Source: Streptomyces nigrescens (GTDB lineage Bacteria; Actinomycetota; Actinomycetes; Streptomycetales; Streptomycetaceae). Taken from it: a stretch of 64,000 nucleotides of DNA. Location: assembly GCA_024349765.1 (NCBI GenBank), contig AP026073.1, positions 6,324,001 through 6,388,000 of the forward strand, in the 5' to 3' direction. The notes beneath the pieces are model-generated. The model was not told the origin of the DNA and made no database searches. It worked only from the letters and a program-made list of their open reading frames with translations. The translations under genes were made by a program, and so were the position numbers. Shown here piece by piece: positions 18,903 through 27,157 of the stretch; the stretch's first letter is position 1, and every line of letters begins with the position of its first letter.

Positions 18903-19418
18903 CTACGCCTCCGTGTCCTGGCGGACTTCCATGTGGGCCACCTTGCCGTCGCGGAAGGCGTAGACGTGGCGGAGGAGGGTGTCGGACCAGTGGTCTCCGG
19001 TGGCGTCCCGGAGGCCGGTGCGTACGCGGACGGGGATGCGGCCGTCGGGCTCCGCGGCCATGCCCTCCATCCGTACGAGGGGGTGAGCGACGGCGAACTG
19101 ACGCTTCCAGTAGGCGAGGACGGCGTCGATGCCGTGTAGGCGCGTGCCCTCGGCGACGTTCGGCCAGTCGACGTCCGGGTGGAATGCGGCGCGGGTGAAG
19201 TCGTCGACCTGCTGGGTGTCGAAGATCTCGTACATGCGGCGGAGCAGTTTCGCCCGGTCGGCGGGAACGGTTTCTCCGGCTTCGGCGGCTTCCTTGCCTT
19301 GGACCGTTTCCCTGATTTCGGCCGTTTCGCTGCCTTCGTTGGCTTCGCTGTCCTTGGTGGTTTCGCTGTCGCTGGTGGTTTCGCGGTCGTTGGTGGTTTC
19401 GCGGTCTTCGGTCGACAT
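18903..19418 (-). CDS. SnoaL-like (NTF2-fold) protein with hexapeptide-repeat N-terminus
   Basis: The C-terminal 115 residues (from DRAKLLRRMYEIFDTQ) show an NTF2/SnoaL-like cone fold: FHPDVDWPN, GIDAVLAYWKRQF and a final VYAFRDGKVAHMEVRQ strand. The family includes polyketide cyclases and small hydratases, but many members have unknown roles. Residues 6-53 are eight degenerate six-residue repeats beginning RETTND, RETTSD, SETTKD, encoded by near-identical 18-base DNA repeats. ATG 19418 has no good ribosome site, so translation may start internally, leaving the repeats untranslated. The function is unknown. Confidence 0.72.
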   Translation of the reverse strand: MSTEDRETTNDRETTSDSETTKDSEANEGSETAEIRETVQGKEAAEAGETVPADRAKLLRRMYEIFDTQQVDDFTRAAFHPDVDWPNVAEGTRLHGIDAVLAYWKRQFAVAHPLVRMEGMAAEPDGRIPVRVRTGLRDATGDHWSDTLLRHVYAFRDGKVAHMEVRQDTEA

Positions 19419-19623
19419 GGGGGAAGACAAGCGGATGGGTGGGGTTGGCCGATGCATTTCGGTGGTGCTTGTCGGTGGCGGAATGCGTGGGCCGTAGTTG
19501 CCGTGCCGACGAGCAATGGGGAGGCATTGACGCTACGTAGCGTGAGCGGTTGCGGACGCTATGGGGTCTCCTTAGCGTGAGGGAGAGGGTCTCGGGGTCT
19601 TGCTCGGATCTTGCTCGGGTCCT

Positions 19624-19686
19624 GCTCGGGGTCTTTCCTCCGTGGCTCGGGGTCTTTCCTCCGTGGCTCGGGGCCTTTTCTCCGTG
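19624..19686 (+). repeat. Three 21-bp tandem repeats
   Basis: Three units of the form GCTCGGGGTCTTTCCTCCGTG at 19624, 19645 and 19666. The third unit is slightly diverged. They end at the ribosome site of the SH3-like gene. Shorter CTTGCTCGG-type units precede them from about 19595. Confidence 0.8.
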
Positions 19687-19697
19687 GGAGGAAGCGC

Positions 19698-20147
19698 ATG
19701 TTTCGGCAGCGTTCGCACTCGTGGCACTCACCCTCACGCCATTCGGCTTCACGGCGCTCGCCTTCGCGGCATTCGGCTTCACAGCAGAGGAAGGTCGGCC
19801 GGGTGGGCCTCTGGGTCGTTTCCGGGGTGCTGGGTGGGGCCGTCGCCGCGGGGCCGGTGAGCCTGGCGGCCCCGGTCGTGGCGGCGGCGGACGACAACCC
19901 CGGCAGTCCCGCCCGGCCCATGGGGCGGGTGGTGGCCAAGGAGGGGCTGGTGGTGCGGACGGGGCCGAGCAACCGGTACCGGTCCGTCGGGTCGAAGCGG
20001 TACGGGGCCGTGGTGGGGATCGTCTGCCAGGTCAACGGGCAGCGAGTCAAGGGGAACCCGGTCTGGTACAAGCTCAGCGACGCCTCGTACGCCTGGTCTT
20101 CGGAGCGCGGGATCGTGAGCGAGGGGGCGGACCCCCGCTGGTGCTGA
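19698..20147 (+). CDS. Secreted SH3-like domain protein
   Basis: 149 aa. The N-terminus is basic, with RHSAS repeats, followed by a hydrophobic signal segment (about residues 32-58, VGLWVVSGVLGGAVAAGPVSL) and an Ala-rich cleavage region. The mature part resembles a bacterial SH3 (SH3b) domain: VVAKEGLVVRTGPSNRYRSVG and VWYKLSDASYAW. Such domains bind the cell wall. A strong GGGAGG lies six bases before ATG 19698. It is divergent from the SnoaL-like gene and upstream of the FtsW/PBP pair, consistent with an envelope role. Confidence 0.78.
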   Translation: MFRQRSHSWHSPSRHSASRRSPSRHSASQQRKVGRVGLWVVSGVLGGAVAAGPVSLAAPVVAAADDNPGSPARPMGRVVAKEGLVVRTGPSNRYRSVGSKRYGAVVGIVCQVNGQRVKGNPVWYKLSDASYAWSSERGIVSEGADPRWC

Positions 20148-20205
20148 TCAACGGCACCGACCCGGACGGCCGGACCCCCCGCCCCCGCATGCAGGGCCTC
20201 CACGT

Positions 20206-20294
20206 CCGGACGTGCGGCTCCCCGGCCGGACGTGCGGCCGCCCCTCGGCCGGACGTCCGCCCCCCGACGTGCGGACCCCCGGCCGGACGTGCGG
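20206..20294 (+). repeat. Five iterations of CCGGACGTGCGG
   Basis: The motif or a one- to two-base variant occurs at 20206, 20226, 20249, 20263 and 20283, in the 210-base gap before the ftsW-like gene. Spacing is 14-23 bases. It may be an operator array or simply a repeat. Confidence 0.7.
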
Positions 20295-20357
20295 ACCCTC
20301 CGGCCGCCACATCCGACATAACGGAAATAGCGGCCACTGCTTGCTACGTTGCCAGGC

Positions 20358-21821
20358 ATGACGGCGAGGGCAAGGGCGGTCGCCGCCGGACGGCATCCGG
20401 CGGACCCTTCCCCCGCCCTGCCGCCGCGTGCCAAGCAGCGCGGTATCGAACTGGCCCTCCTCGTGGGCGCCGTGCTGATCAGCGTCTGCGGGTACGTCGT
20501 CGTCGGCCTGGCCCGTGGGCATGCGGTGCCGGGCGGCGCGGTCCGGTACGGCGCGGGGCTCGGTGGGCTGGCGCTGCTCGCGCATCTCGTCGTGCGCTTC
20601 CGCGCGCCGTACGCCGATCCGCTGCTGCTGCCCACGGCCGTGCTGCTCAACGGGCTCGGGCTGGTGCTGATCTTCCGGCTCGATCTGGAGACGCCCGGGG
20701 ACCGGGCCGCGCCCGCCCAGCTGATGTGGTCGACGGTCGGGGTGGCGCTGTGCATCGCGGTGGTGCTGCTGCTGCGCGACCACCGCGTGCTGCAGCGGTA
20801 CGCGTATGTGTGCGCGGCGCTCGCGCTGCTGCTGATGGTCGCGCCGATCCTGTTCCCCGCCGTGAACGGGGCGAAGATCTGGATCCGGCTGGCCGGTTTC
20901 TCCCTTCAGCCCGGTGAGTTCGCCAAGGTGCTGATCACCGTGTTCTTCGCGGCGTACCTGGCCGCCAACGGCGGCGCGCTGGCGCACACCGGCCGCACGG
21001 TGGGGCGGCTGCGGCTGCCGGCCGGGCGGGTGCTGGGGCCGGTCGTGGCGGTCTGGCTGGTCAGCGTGGCGGTGCTGGTCCTCGAACGCGATCTGGGCAC
21101 CTCGCTGCTGTTCTTCGGGATCTTCGTGGTGCTGCTGTACGTGGCGACCGGGCGGACCGGCTGGATCGCGGTCGGGCTGCTGCTCGCGGCCGTCGGGGCG
21201 GCCGCGGTGGGGACGTTGGAGCCGCATGTGCACAGTCGGGTCGAGGACTGGCAGCATCCGTTCGCCGGGATCGCGGCCGGGAAGGGCGCCGGGCAGCTCG
21301 CCCAGTCGCTGTTCGCGTTCGCCGCGGGCGGGGTGTTCGGCACCGGGCTCGGGCAGGGCCACTCGTATCTGATCGGCTTCGCCATGAAGTCCGACTTCAT
21401 CCTGGCCACGTGCGGTGAGGAGCTCGGGCTGGCCGGGCTGTCGGCGCTGTTCGTGCTGTACGCGCTGCTGGTGGGCCGCGGTTACCGGGCCGCGCTGGGG
21501 CAGCCCGATCCGTTCGGCAGCCTGCTGGCCGTCGGGCTGGCGGCGCTGCCGGCGATCCAGGTGTTCGTCATCGCGGGCGGGGTGATGGGGCTGATCCCGC
21601 TGACCGGGATGGCGATGCCGTTCCTCGCCCAGGGCGGGTCGTCGGTGGTCACGAACTGGATCATCGTCGCGCTGCTGCTGAAGGTCAGCGACCGGGCGCG
21701 GGCGCCGCGGCCGCCGGGGCAGCAGTCGGCCGGCGGCGGGAGCTGGGTGGTGGGGTTCATGACGCCGGTGCGGGCCCGGGACGCGGCCGGCGGCGCGCCC
21801 GCCCCGGAGGCCGGGCGTTGA
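20358..21821 (+). CDS. FtsW/RodA/SpoVE-family peptidoglycan polymerase
   Basis: A polytopic SEDS glycosyltransferase, about ten membrane helices. Diagnostic segments are NGAKIWIRL and QPGEFAK near residue 175, the catalytic-type ERDLGTSLLFFGIF near 240, and GMAMPFLAQGGSS near 420. It forms glycan strands with a class B PBP; the partner PBP is the next gene, whose start overlaps this stop. I choose ATG 20358 (487 aa). There is no ribosome site, but TACGTT sits seven bases before the ATG, suggesting a leaderless message. It is likely one of several FtsW paralogues of the genus. Confidence 0.94.
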   Translation: MTARARAVAAGRHPADPSPALPPRAKQRGIELALLVGAVLISVCGYVVVGLARGHAVPGGAVRYGAGLGGLALLAHLVVRFRAPYADPLLLPTAVLLNGLGLVLIFRLDLETPGDRAAPAQLMWSTVGVALCIAVVLLLRDHRVLQRYAYVCAALALLLMVAPILFPAVNGAKIWIRLAGFSLQPGEFAKVLITVFFAAYLAANGGALAHTGRTVGRLRLPAGRVLGPVVAVWLVSVAVLVLERDLGTSLLFFGIFVVLLYVATGRTGWIAVGLLLAAVGAAAVGTLEPHVHSRVEDWQHPFAGIAAGKGAGQLAQSLFAFAAGGVFGTGLGQGHSYLIGFAMKSDFILATCGEELGLAGLSALFVLYALLVGRGYRAALGQPDPFGSLLAVGLAALPAIQVFVIAGGVMGLIPLTGMAMPFLAQGGSSVVTNWIIVALLLKVSDRARAPRPPGQQSAGGGSWVVGFMTPVRARDAAGGAPAPEAGR

Positions 21822-23269
21822 TCCGCGGTATCCGGCACACCGCCGCGTTCTCCTTCCTGCTCCTCCTCGCGCTCCTGGTCAACGCCGCCCGGGTGCAGGT
21901 CTACGAAGCGGAGCGCTACGACGCCAGCCCGGCCAACCGGCGGGCGGCGATCGCACGGTACGCGCAGCCGCGGGGCGCCGTGCTCGTCGCGGGCCGGCCG
22001 GTCACCGGCTCGCGGGACAGCGGCGGGCGGCTGCGCTACGAGCGCGCGTACGCCGACGGGCCGCTCTACGCACCGGTCACCGGCTACTCCTCGCAGACCT
22101 ACGGGACGTCGCTGCTGGAACACGCCGAGGACCCCGTGCTCGCCGGCACCGACCCGCGGCTCGCCACCTTCCCCTGGTGGGACCGGCTGACCCGGACCCA
22201 CCAGCCCGGCGGCCAGGTCCACACCACCATCGATCCGCGGATGCAGCGCGCCGCGTTCGCCGGGCTGGACGGCCGGAAGGGCGCGGTGGCCGCGATCGAG
22301 CCGCGCACCGGGCGGATCCTGGCGCTGGTCAGCTCCCCGTCGTACGAACCGGGGGTGCTGTCCGGCAACGGGCCCGCGGTCGACGATGCCTGGCGCCGCC
22401 TGAACGCCGCCGCGGAGCGGCCGATGCTCAACCGGGCGCTGGCACAGACCTATCCGCCCGGGTCGACCTTCAAGGTCGTCACCGCGGCCGCCGCACTGGA
22501 GAGCGGCCGGGTCACCGACATCGACGCGCCGACGGACTCGCCGGATCCGTACCTGCTGCCGGGCACCGCCACCCGGCTCGGCAATGCCGCGAAGGACTGT
22601 GCGGACGCCTCGCTGAAGGAGGCGTTCCGGGCCTCCTGCAACACCGTGTTCGCGCGACTGGGCGACGAGGTCGGGCTGCGCGGGATGGCCGCGATGGCGC
22701 GGCGGTTCGGCTTCAACGACCGCCGACTGCGGGTTCCGTCGCCGGTCGCGCCCAGCCATTTCGACACCCGCATGGATCCGGCGCAGGTCGCGCTGTCGGC
22801 CATCGGGCAGTACGACACCGCGGCCACCCCGCTCCAGATGGCGATGGTCGCGGCGGCGGTCGCCAACGGGGGGCAGCTGACGCCGCCGTACCTCGTCGAC
22901 CAGGTGACCGACGCGGACGGGGTGATGGTCGCGGACGGTCCGCATCCGACCACCCGCCAGGTGATCAACCCGGCCACCGCCGAGCAGCTCCAGGAGATGA
23001 TGATCGACGTGGTCGCGCACGGCAGCGGGCGGCGCGCCGCCGTCAAGGGCCTCACCGTCGGCGGCAAGACGGGCACCGCCCAGCACGGGGTGCACAACGA
23101 GGGCACGCCGTACGCCTGGTTCATCTCCTGGGCGCGGACCAACGACACCTACGAACCGACGGTCGCGGTGGCCGTGGTCGTCGAGGACGCGGCGGCCGAG
23201 CGCGCGGACATCAGCGGCGGGGGGCATGCGGCGCCGATCGCCCGGGCGGTGATGGCGGTCGCGCGGTGA
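21818..23269 (+). CDS. Class B penicillin-binding protein (transpeptidase)
   Basis: Crosslinks peptidoglycan outside the membrane. A single N-terminal membrane helix (about 8-24) is followed by a dimerisation region and the transpeptidase domain, with S216-T-F-K219 (nucleophile), S273-C-N275 and K417-T-G419. 483 aa makes it one of the short FtsI-like type. The TTG start at 21818 overlaps the ftsW-like stop by four bases, and GGAGG lies seven bases upstream, inside the preceding gene, so the pair is translationally coupled. It is expected to work as a SEDS-bPBP complex. Confidence 0.95.
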   Translation: MIRGIRHTAAFSFLLLLALLVNAARVQVYEAERYDASPANRRAAIARYAQPRGAVLVAGRPVTGSRDSGGRLRYERAYADGPLYAPVTGYSSQTYGTSLLEHAEDPVLAGTDPRLATFPWWDRLTRTHQPGGQVHTTIDPRMQRAAFAGLDGRKGAVAAIEPRTGRILALVSSPSYEPGVLSGNGPAVDDAWRRLNAAAERPMLNRALAQTYPPGSTFKVVTAAAALESGRVTDIDAPTDSPDPYLLPGTATRLGNAAKDCADASLKEAFRASCNTVFARLGDEVGLRGMAAMARRFGFNDRRLRVPSPVAPSHFDTRMDPAQVALSAIGQYDTAATPLQMAMVAAAVANGGQLTPPYLVDQVTDADGVMVADGPHPTTRQVINPATAEQLQEMMIDVVAHGSGRRAAVKGLTVGGKTGTAQHGVHNEGTPYAWFISWARTNDTYEPTVAVAVVVEDAAAERADISGGGHAAPIARAVMAVAR

Positions 23270-23334
23270 TCGCGGTGGCGGGGTGATGGCGGCGGACCAC
23301 GGTGGCCGGGCCGGGCCCGCGCCACAATGGCCGC

Positions 23335-23835
23335 ATGGCTGACCCGACTCCCTCCCCCTCGCCCTCCCCCTCGCCCTCCGCTGCGCCGTCCCGTCCGCCC
23401 CTGTCGCTGTCCGAAGTGGAGGCGCTGGCCCGGCGCGCGCACGAGGGGCAGACCGACAAGGCGGGCCGCCCGTATGCCGAGCACCTGGCCGCGGTGGCCG
23501 CCGGCGTACGCGAACGGGGCGGCAGCGACGAGCAGATCGCGGCCGCCTGGCTGCACGACGCGGTCGAGGACGCCGCGCTGAGCGAGGAGTGGCTGGCCGG
23601 TGCGGCGCTGACCGGTGCGACCAAGGCGATGGTGCTGGCGGTCACCAAGCGGCCGGGCGAGCCGGTCGAGGAGTACACCGCGCGCATTCTGGCCACGCCC
23701 GGCGCGCTGCTGGTCAAGGAGGCGGACCTGGCGCACAACGCCGATCCGGCCCGGCTGGCCGTGCTGGACGCGGCGACCCGGGAGCGGCTGACCGCGAAGT
23801 ACGCGCGGGTGCGGGGGCTGTTGGGCCTGGTCTGA
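23335..23835 (+). CDS. HD-domain protein related to (p)ppGpp hydrolases
   Basis: 166 aa. After a Ser/Pro-rich start (residues 4-22) the sequence follows the hydrolase domain of RelA/SpoT and Mesh1: AHEGQTDKAGRPYAEH (metal His H50), LHDAVED (H74, D75, E78, D79) and VKEADLAHNAD (D131). All metal ligands of that family are present and there is no synthetase domain, so it may hydrolyse (p)ppGpp or a related nucleotide. CACAAT six bases before the ATG and no ribosome site suggest a leaderless message. The substrate is inferred from family resemblance only. Confidence 0.82.
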   Translation: MADPTPSPSPSPSPSAAPSRPPLSLSEVEALARRAHEGQTDKAGRPYAEHLAAVAAGVRERGGSDEQIAAAWLHDAVEDAALSEEWLAGAALTGATKAMVLAVTKRPGEPVEEYTARILATPGALLVKEADLAHNADPARLAVLDAATRERLTAKYARVRGLLGLV

Positions 23836-23929
23836 GCGCGTCGGCTCCGACCCCGGCCGGCTCGCGCTCCCCCGGTCCACACCCCGGACGCCCGCACAAA
23901 AAGGTGGTGTACACAGCTAGTCTGCGGCG

Positions 23930-24760
23930 ATGACTCCCACCCAGCCTTCGGACCCCACCACCCCGGGGGCGGCGCGCGTGATCGCCGCCCTGGAGGGCGT
24001 CGGCGTCCGCCGCTACACCACCGGACAGGTCATCCTCGACGGCATCGACTGGACCGTGCGGTCCGGCGAGCACTGGGCGCTGCTCGGCGCGAACGGGGCC
24101 GGCAAGACCACCGTGCTGCGTCTCATCGGTGCGCTGATGTTCCCGACGGTCGGCAGCGTCGAGGTGCTCGGGCACCGGCTCGGCTCGGTGGACGTGCGGG
24201 AACTGCGGGCGGCGATCGGGCTGGTCTCCAGCGCCCAGAAGGTTCCGCAGGACGCCACCGGGCACACGGTCGTGCTGACCGGCGCGACCGGGACCGTGCA
24301 GCCGCTGTGGCGCAAGTACGACGAGGCCACCCGCGAGCGCGCCCACGCCCTCCTCGCCGAGCTGGACTGCAAGGAGCTGGCGGACCGGCCGTACGGCGTG
24401 TGTTCGGGCGGGCAGCGGGCCCGGCTGCTGATCGCCCGGGCGCTGATGGCCGACCCTTCGCTGCTGCTGCTCGACGAGCCGTTCAACGCGCTGGACCTGC
24501 CGTCCCGGGAGGACCTGATCGACGCCCTGCACCGACTCGCCACCGGGCGGCCGGAGTTGGCGACGGTGACGGTCACCCATCACCTGGAGGAGCTGTCCCC
24601 GGCCATCGGCCATGCGCTGCTGCTGCGGGACGGCCGGGTGCAGGCGCGCGGGCCGGTGGACGAGGTGCTGACCGGGGAGCGGATGACGGCCTGCTTCGGG
24701 CGGCCGATCGAGGTCTCCCGCCACGAGGGCCGCTGGCTGGCCCGCTCGGGCCGCCGCTAG
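23930..24760 (+). CDS. Stand-alone ABC transporter ATP-binding protein
   Basis: A single nucleotide-binding domain: Walker A GANGAGKTT (K59), signature CSGGQRAR, Walker B LLLLDEPF and the H-loop in VTHHLEEL. 276 aa. No permease gene is adjacent, so its partner or role is open; similar solitary proteins are ModF-like. The start ATG 23930 has TAGTCT six bases upstream and no ribosome site, pointing to a leaderless transcript. Confidence 0.92.
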   Translation: MTPTQPSDPTTPGAARVIAALEGVGVRRYTTGQVILDGIDWTVRSGEHWALLGANGAGKTTVLRLIGALMFPTVGSVEVLGHRLGSVDVRELRAAIGLVSSAQKVPQDATGHTVVLTGATGTVQPLWRKYDEATRERAHALLAELDCKELADRPYGVCSGGQRARLLIARALMADPSLLLLDEPFNALDLPSREDLIDALHRLATGRPELATVTVTHHLEELSPAIGHALLLRDGRVQARGPVDEVLTGERMTACFGRPIEVSRHEGRWLARSGRR

Positions 24761-24771
24761 CGGAGGCTTCC

Positions 24772-25224
24772 CTACGGGCTCTGTGCCGCCTCGCGGACGC
24801 CGTCCAGGAACCGGCGGATCGCGGCCCGTTCGCCGGTGTCGAAGGTGTCGAGCAGGGCCAGCGTGCGGTCGATCAGCGGGCCGAAGAACGACTGGCCCAG
24901 GGCGACCGCGCGCTCGTCCACCTCCAGCAGGACCCGGCGCCGGTCCCGGGTGTCCCGGACCCGGCGGATCAGGCCGAGCCGCTCCAGGCGGTCGACGAGC
25001 GCGGTGGTGCCGGCGGAGTTCAGGCCGAGGTGCGCGCCGAGCCGGCCGGGGGTCGAGGGGACGCCGGCCCGGGCCGCGTCCAGCAGGCCGATCAGAGCCC
25101 GCAGGTCGGTGGGGTGCAGACCGTTGCGTCCGGCGAACTGCGCGCCCGCCAGGTCGAGTTGGAGGGTCACCTCGCGCAGCAGATGGATCAGTTCCATCCC
25201 CGCGGGTTCCTGCCGCTGCACCAT
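24772..25224 (-). CDS. MarR-family transcriptional regulator
   Basis: 150 aa winged-helix regulator. The helix-turn-helix and wing are clear: TPGRLGAHLGLNSAGTTALVDRLERLGLI followed by RDTRDRRRVLLEV. It is divergent from the alpha/beta hydrolase gene and separated from it by 128 bases that contain a perfect inverted repeat (25261-25279). It therefore probably controls itself and the hydrolase. I choose ATG 25224, because the longer upstream frame is very Pro/Arg rich and reads through the intergenic region. Confidence 0.9.
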   Translation of the reverse strand: MVQRQEPAGMELIHLLREVTLQLDLAGAQFAGRNGLHPTDLRALIGLLDAARAGVPSTPGRLGAHLGLNSAGTTALVDRLERLGLIRRVRDTRDRRRVLLEVDERAVALGQSFFGPLIDRTLALLDTFDTGERAAIRRFLDGVREAAQSP

Positions 25225-25260
25225 GCCCGACCGCCTTTCCCGTCCCGCACCGTACCCTAA

Positions 25261-25279
25261 TATCTCGCTCATCGAGATA
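25261..25279. promoter_or_regulatory. Candidate MarR operator
   Basis: TATCTCG-N5-CGAGATA, a perfect 7-bp inverted repeat between the divergent MarR and hydrolase genes. A related CGAGACA half-site follows at 25289. Confidence 0.6.
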
Positions 25280-25352
25280 CTTGCCCAGCGAGACACTGAG
25301 CACGGTGGCCGGCACGGCGGTCCGGGCGCTCGGTGACCGAGAGGACGGCCGT

Positions 25353-26273
25353 ATGGCAGCCACCGACCCCACTGCCTTCCCCGCCGCCTACGCGCAGGCC
25401 ATGGCGCGCTGGCCGGGCACCGTGGAACGGCTCGACCTGCCCTCGGAGTTCGGCACCACCCGCGTCCACGCCTGCGGACCCGCCGACGGCCCGCCGCTGG
25501 TGCTGCTGCACGGCGGCGGGACCACCTCGGCCGTCTGGTACGCGCTCGCCCCGGCGCTCGCCGGCACGCACCGGGTCCACGCGGTCGACCAGATGGGCAC
25601 CCCGGGACTGAGCGTGCCCGGCGGCCGCCCGGTGCGCCGGCCGGCGGACCTGATGGCCTGGCTCGACGGGGTCCTCGACGGCCTCGGGCTGACCTCGGCC
25701 ACACTGCTCGGGCACTCGTACGGCGGCTGGGTCGCGCTGAGTTACGCGGCCCGGGCGCCGCGCCGGGTGGACCGGCTGGTGCTGCTCGATCCGACCGGGT
25801 GTTTCGCCCCCTTCCGGCCGTCCTATCTGGCGCGGGCGGTGCCGCTGTTCGTACGGCCCGGGGAGCGGAGCACCCGCCGGTTCCTGGCGTGGGAGACCGG
25901 GGGCGCGCCGCCGGCGCCGGAGTTGGTGCGGCTGATGGGCGTGGGCGCGGTCGCCTTCCGGGGCGCGAAGGTGGTGACCGGGCCGCGACCGGACCTGTCC
26001 GGGCCGGCGGCGGCCGGGCTGCCGGTGCTGGTGCTGCTGGCGGGGCGCAGCCGGGCGCACGACCTGCGGCGGGTCGCGGCCGGTGCCGAACGGGCGCTGC
26101 CGGGCGCACGGATCGAGACCGTGGCGGGCGCCACCCACCACTCCCTGCCGGAGAACACGGACGGCGAGCCCGCCCGGCGGGTGCTCAGTTTCCTGGCAGC
26201 GGTTCCCGGCGCGCCCGCCACTCCTCCGGCAGCGCCGCCACCCCCGTACGGGCCGCCACCACACCGCCCGTGA
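25353..26273 (+). CDS. Alpha/beta hydrolase
   Basis: 306 aa. It has the oxyanion HGGG motif near residue 53, the nucleophile elbow GHSYGG with S122, and a C-terminal ATHHSLPE that supplies the catalytic His. The substrate is unknown. ATG 25353 has GAGAGG eight bases upstream. The last 30 codons run Pro/Ala-rich (PPAAPPPPYGPPP) and overlap the 3' end of the convergent ADP-ribosylglycohydrolase by 89 bases. That tail may be an accidental extension. Confidence 0.92.
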   Translation: MAATDPTAFPAAYAQAMARWPGTVERLDLPSEFGTTRVHACGPADGPPLVLLHGGGTTSAVWYALAPALAGTHRVHAVDQMGTPGLSVPGGRPVRRPADLMAWLDGVLDGLGLTSATLLGHSYGGWVALSYAARAPRRVDRLVLLDPTGCFAPFRPSYLARAVPLFVRPGERSTRRFLAWETGGAPPAPELVRLMGVGAVAFRGAKVVTGPRPDLSGPAAAGLPVLVLLAGRSRAHDLRRVAAGAERALPGARIETVAGATHHSLPENTDGEPARRVLSFLAAVPGAPATPPAAPPPPYGPPPHRP

Positions 26274-27111
26274 TGGCGCAGGTGGTGTCCACGTCGCCGA
26301 AGCCGGCGGCGGTGGTCCAGAGGGCGGCTTCCAGGTCGCCGGGGACGGGGGTACCGCCCTGCTCCTGCCGGGCTCGGGGGGCGGCCGCGCACCACAGGGC
26401 GAACGGGACGGTGTCGTCGGCCCGGATGTGCCGGCCGCTGCCCAGTGCGGCGGCGGCCTGCTCGGGGGTGGTGCCGGGCGGCAGGGCGGCGGCGCGGAGC
26501 AGGCCCTGGCGGACCGGACCGTCGGGGGTGCGGTCGGCGACGGCGGCGAGGGACGGGACGTCGCCGCGGGCGGAGAGGGCGGCCGCGACGGCCACCGCGA
26601 CCGCGCCGGCGACGCCCTCGGGGTGGGCGTGGGTGACCCGGGCGGAGCGGGCGGCCTGGTCGGCGGCGCGGTCGAGATCGTCGTGGAACCAGGCGCCGAG
26701 CGGGGCCACGCGCATGGCGGCGCCGTTGCCGAGGCTGCCCTCGCCGCCGAAGAGCAGGCCCGCGAGTTCCTCCCACTGGTCCGGGGTGGCGGCGACGCGC
26801 GGCAGCAGCGCGTGCATGCCGGAGCCGTAGCCGCGCCCGGGGTCGGCCCGGTAGGTGGCGGCGAACCGCTCGGCCAGCGGCCGCTCCGCCACCTCGCCGT
26901 ACTCCTCCAGGACGGCGAGCAGGTCGAGGGCCATGGCGGTGTCGTCGGTCCAGTGCCAGTGCGGCTCGGGCGGGATCGTGCGGGTGGCGATCAGCCGGCG
27001 GGCCTCGTCCGGCCGGCGGAAGATGCGGAAGAAGCGCTCCCCGAAGGCGTCGCCGTACGCCAGCCCTTCGAGGGCGGTGCGTGCGGCCCGCCGGCGGTCG
27101 TCCGTGTCCAT
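26185..27111 (-). CDS. ADP-ribosylglycohydrolase family protein
   Basis: 308 aa of the DraG/ARH3 fold. The dinuclear Mg sites are recognisable: GDAFGERFF near the N-terminus, WTDDTAMAL near 53, GNGAAMR near 157, and the C-terminal GDVDTTCAITGG. It should remove ADP-ribose from proteins, nucleic acids or small molecules; the target is unknown. Its 3' end overlaps the convergent hydrolase gene. It lies 46 bases after the stop of the upstream diiron gene on the same strand and may be cotranscribed with it. Confidence 0.93.
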   Translation of the reverse strand: MDTDDRRRAARTALEGLAYGDAFGERFFRIFRRPDEARRLIATRTIPPEPHWHWTDDTAMALDLLAVLEEYGEVAERPLAERFAATYRADPGRGYGSGMHALLPRVAATPDQWEELAGLLFGGEGSLGNGAAMRVAPLGAWFHDDLDRAADQAARSARVTHAHPEGVAGAVAVAVAAALSARGDVPSLAAVADRTPDGPVRQGLLRAAALPPGTTPEQAAAALGSGRHIRADDTVPFALWCAAAPRARQEQGGTPVPGDLEAALWTTAAGFGDVDTTCAITGGVVAARTGVAALPEEWRARREPLPGN

Positions 27112-27157
27112 GCCGGGATCCTGCCACTCGATCCCGGGGCCCTGGGGGCCGCCCCGG

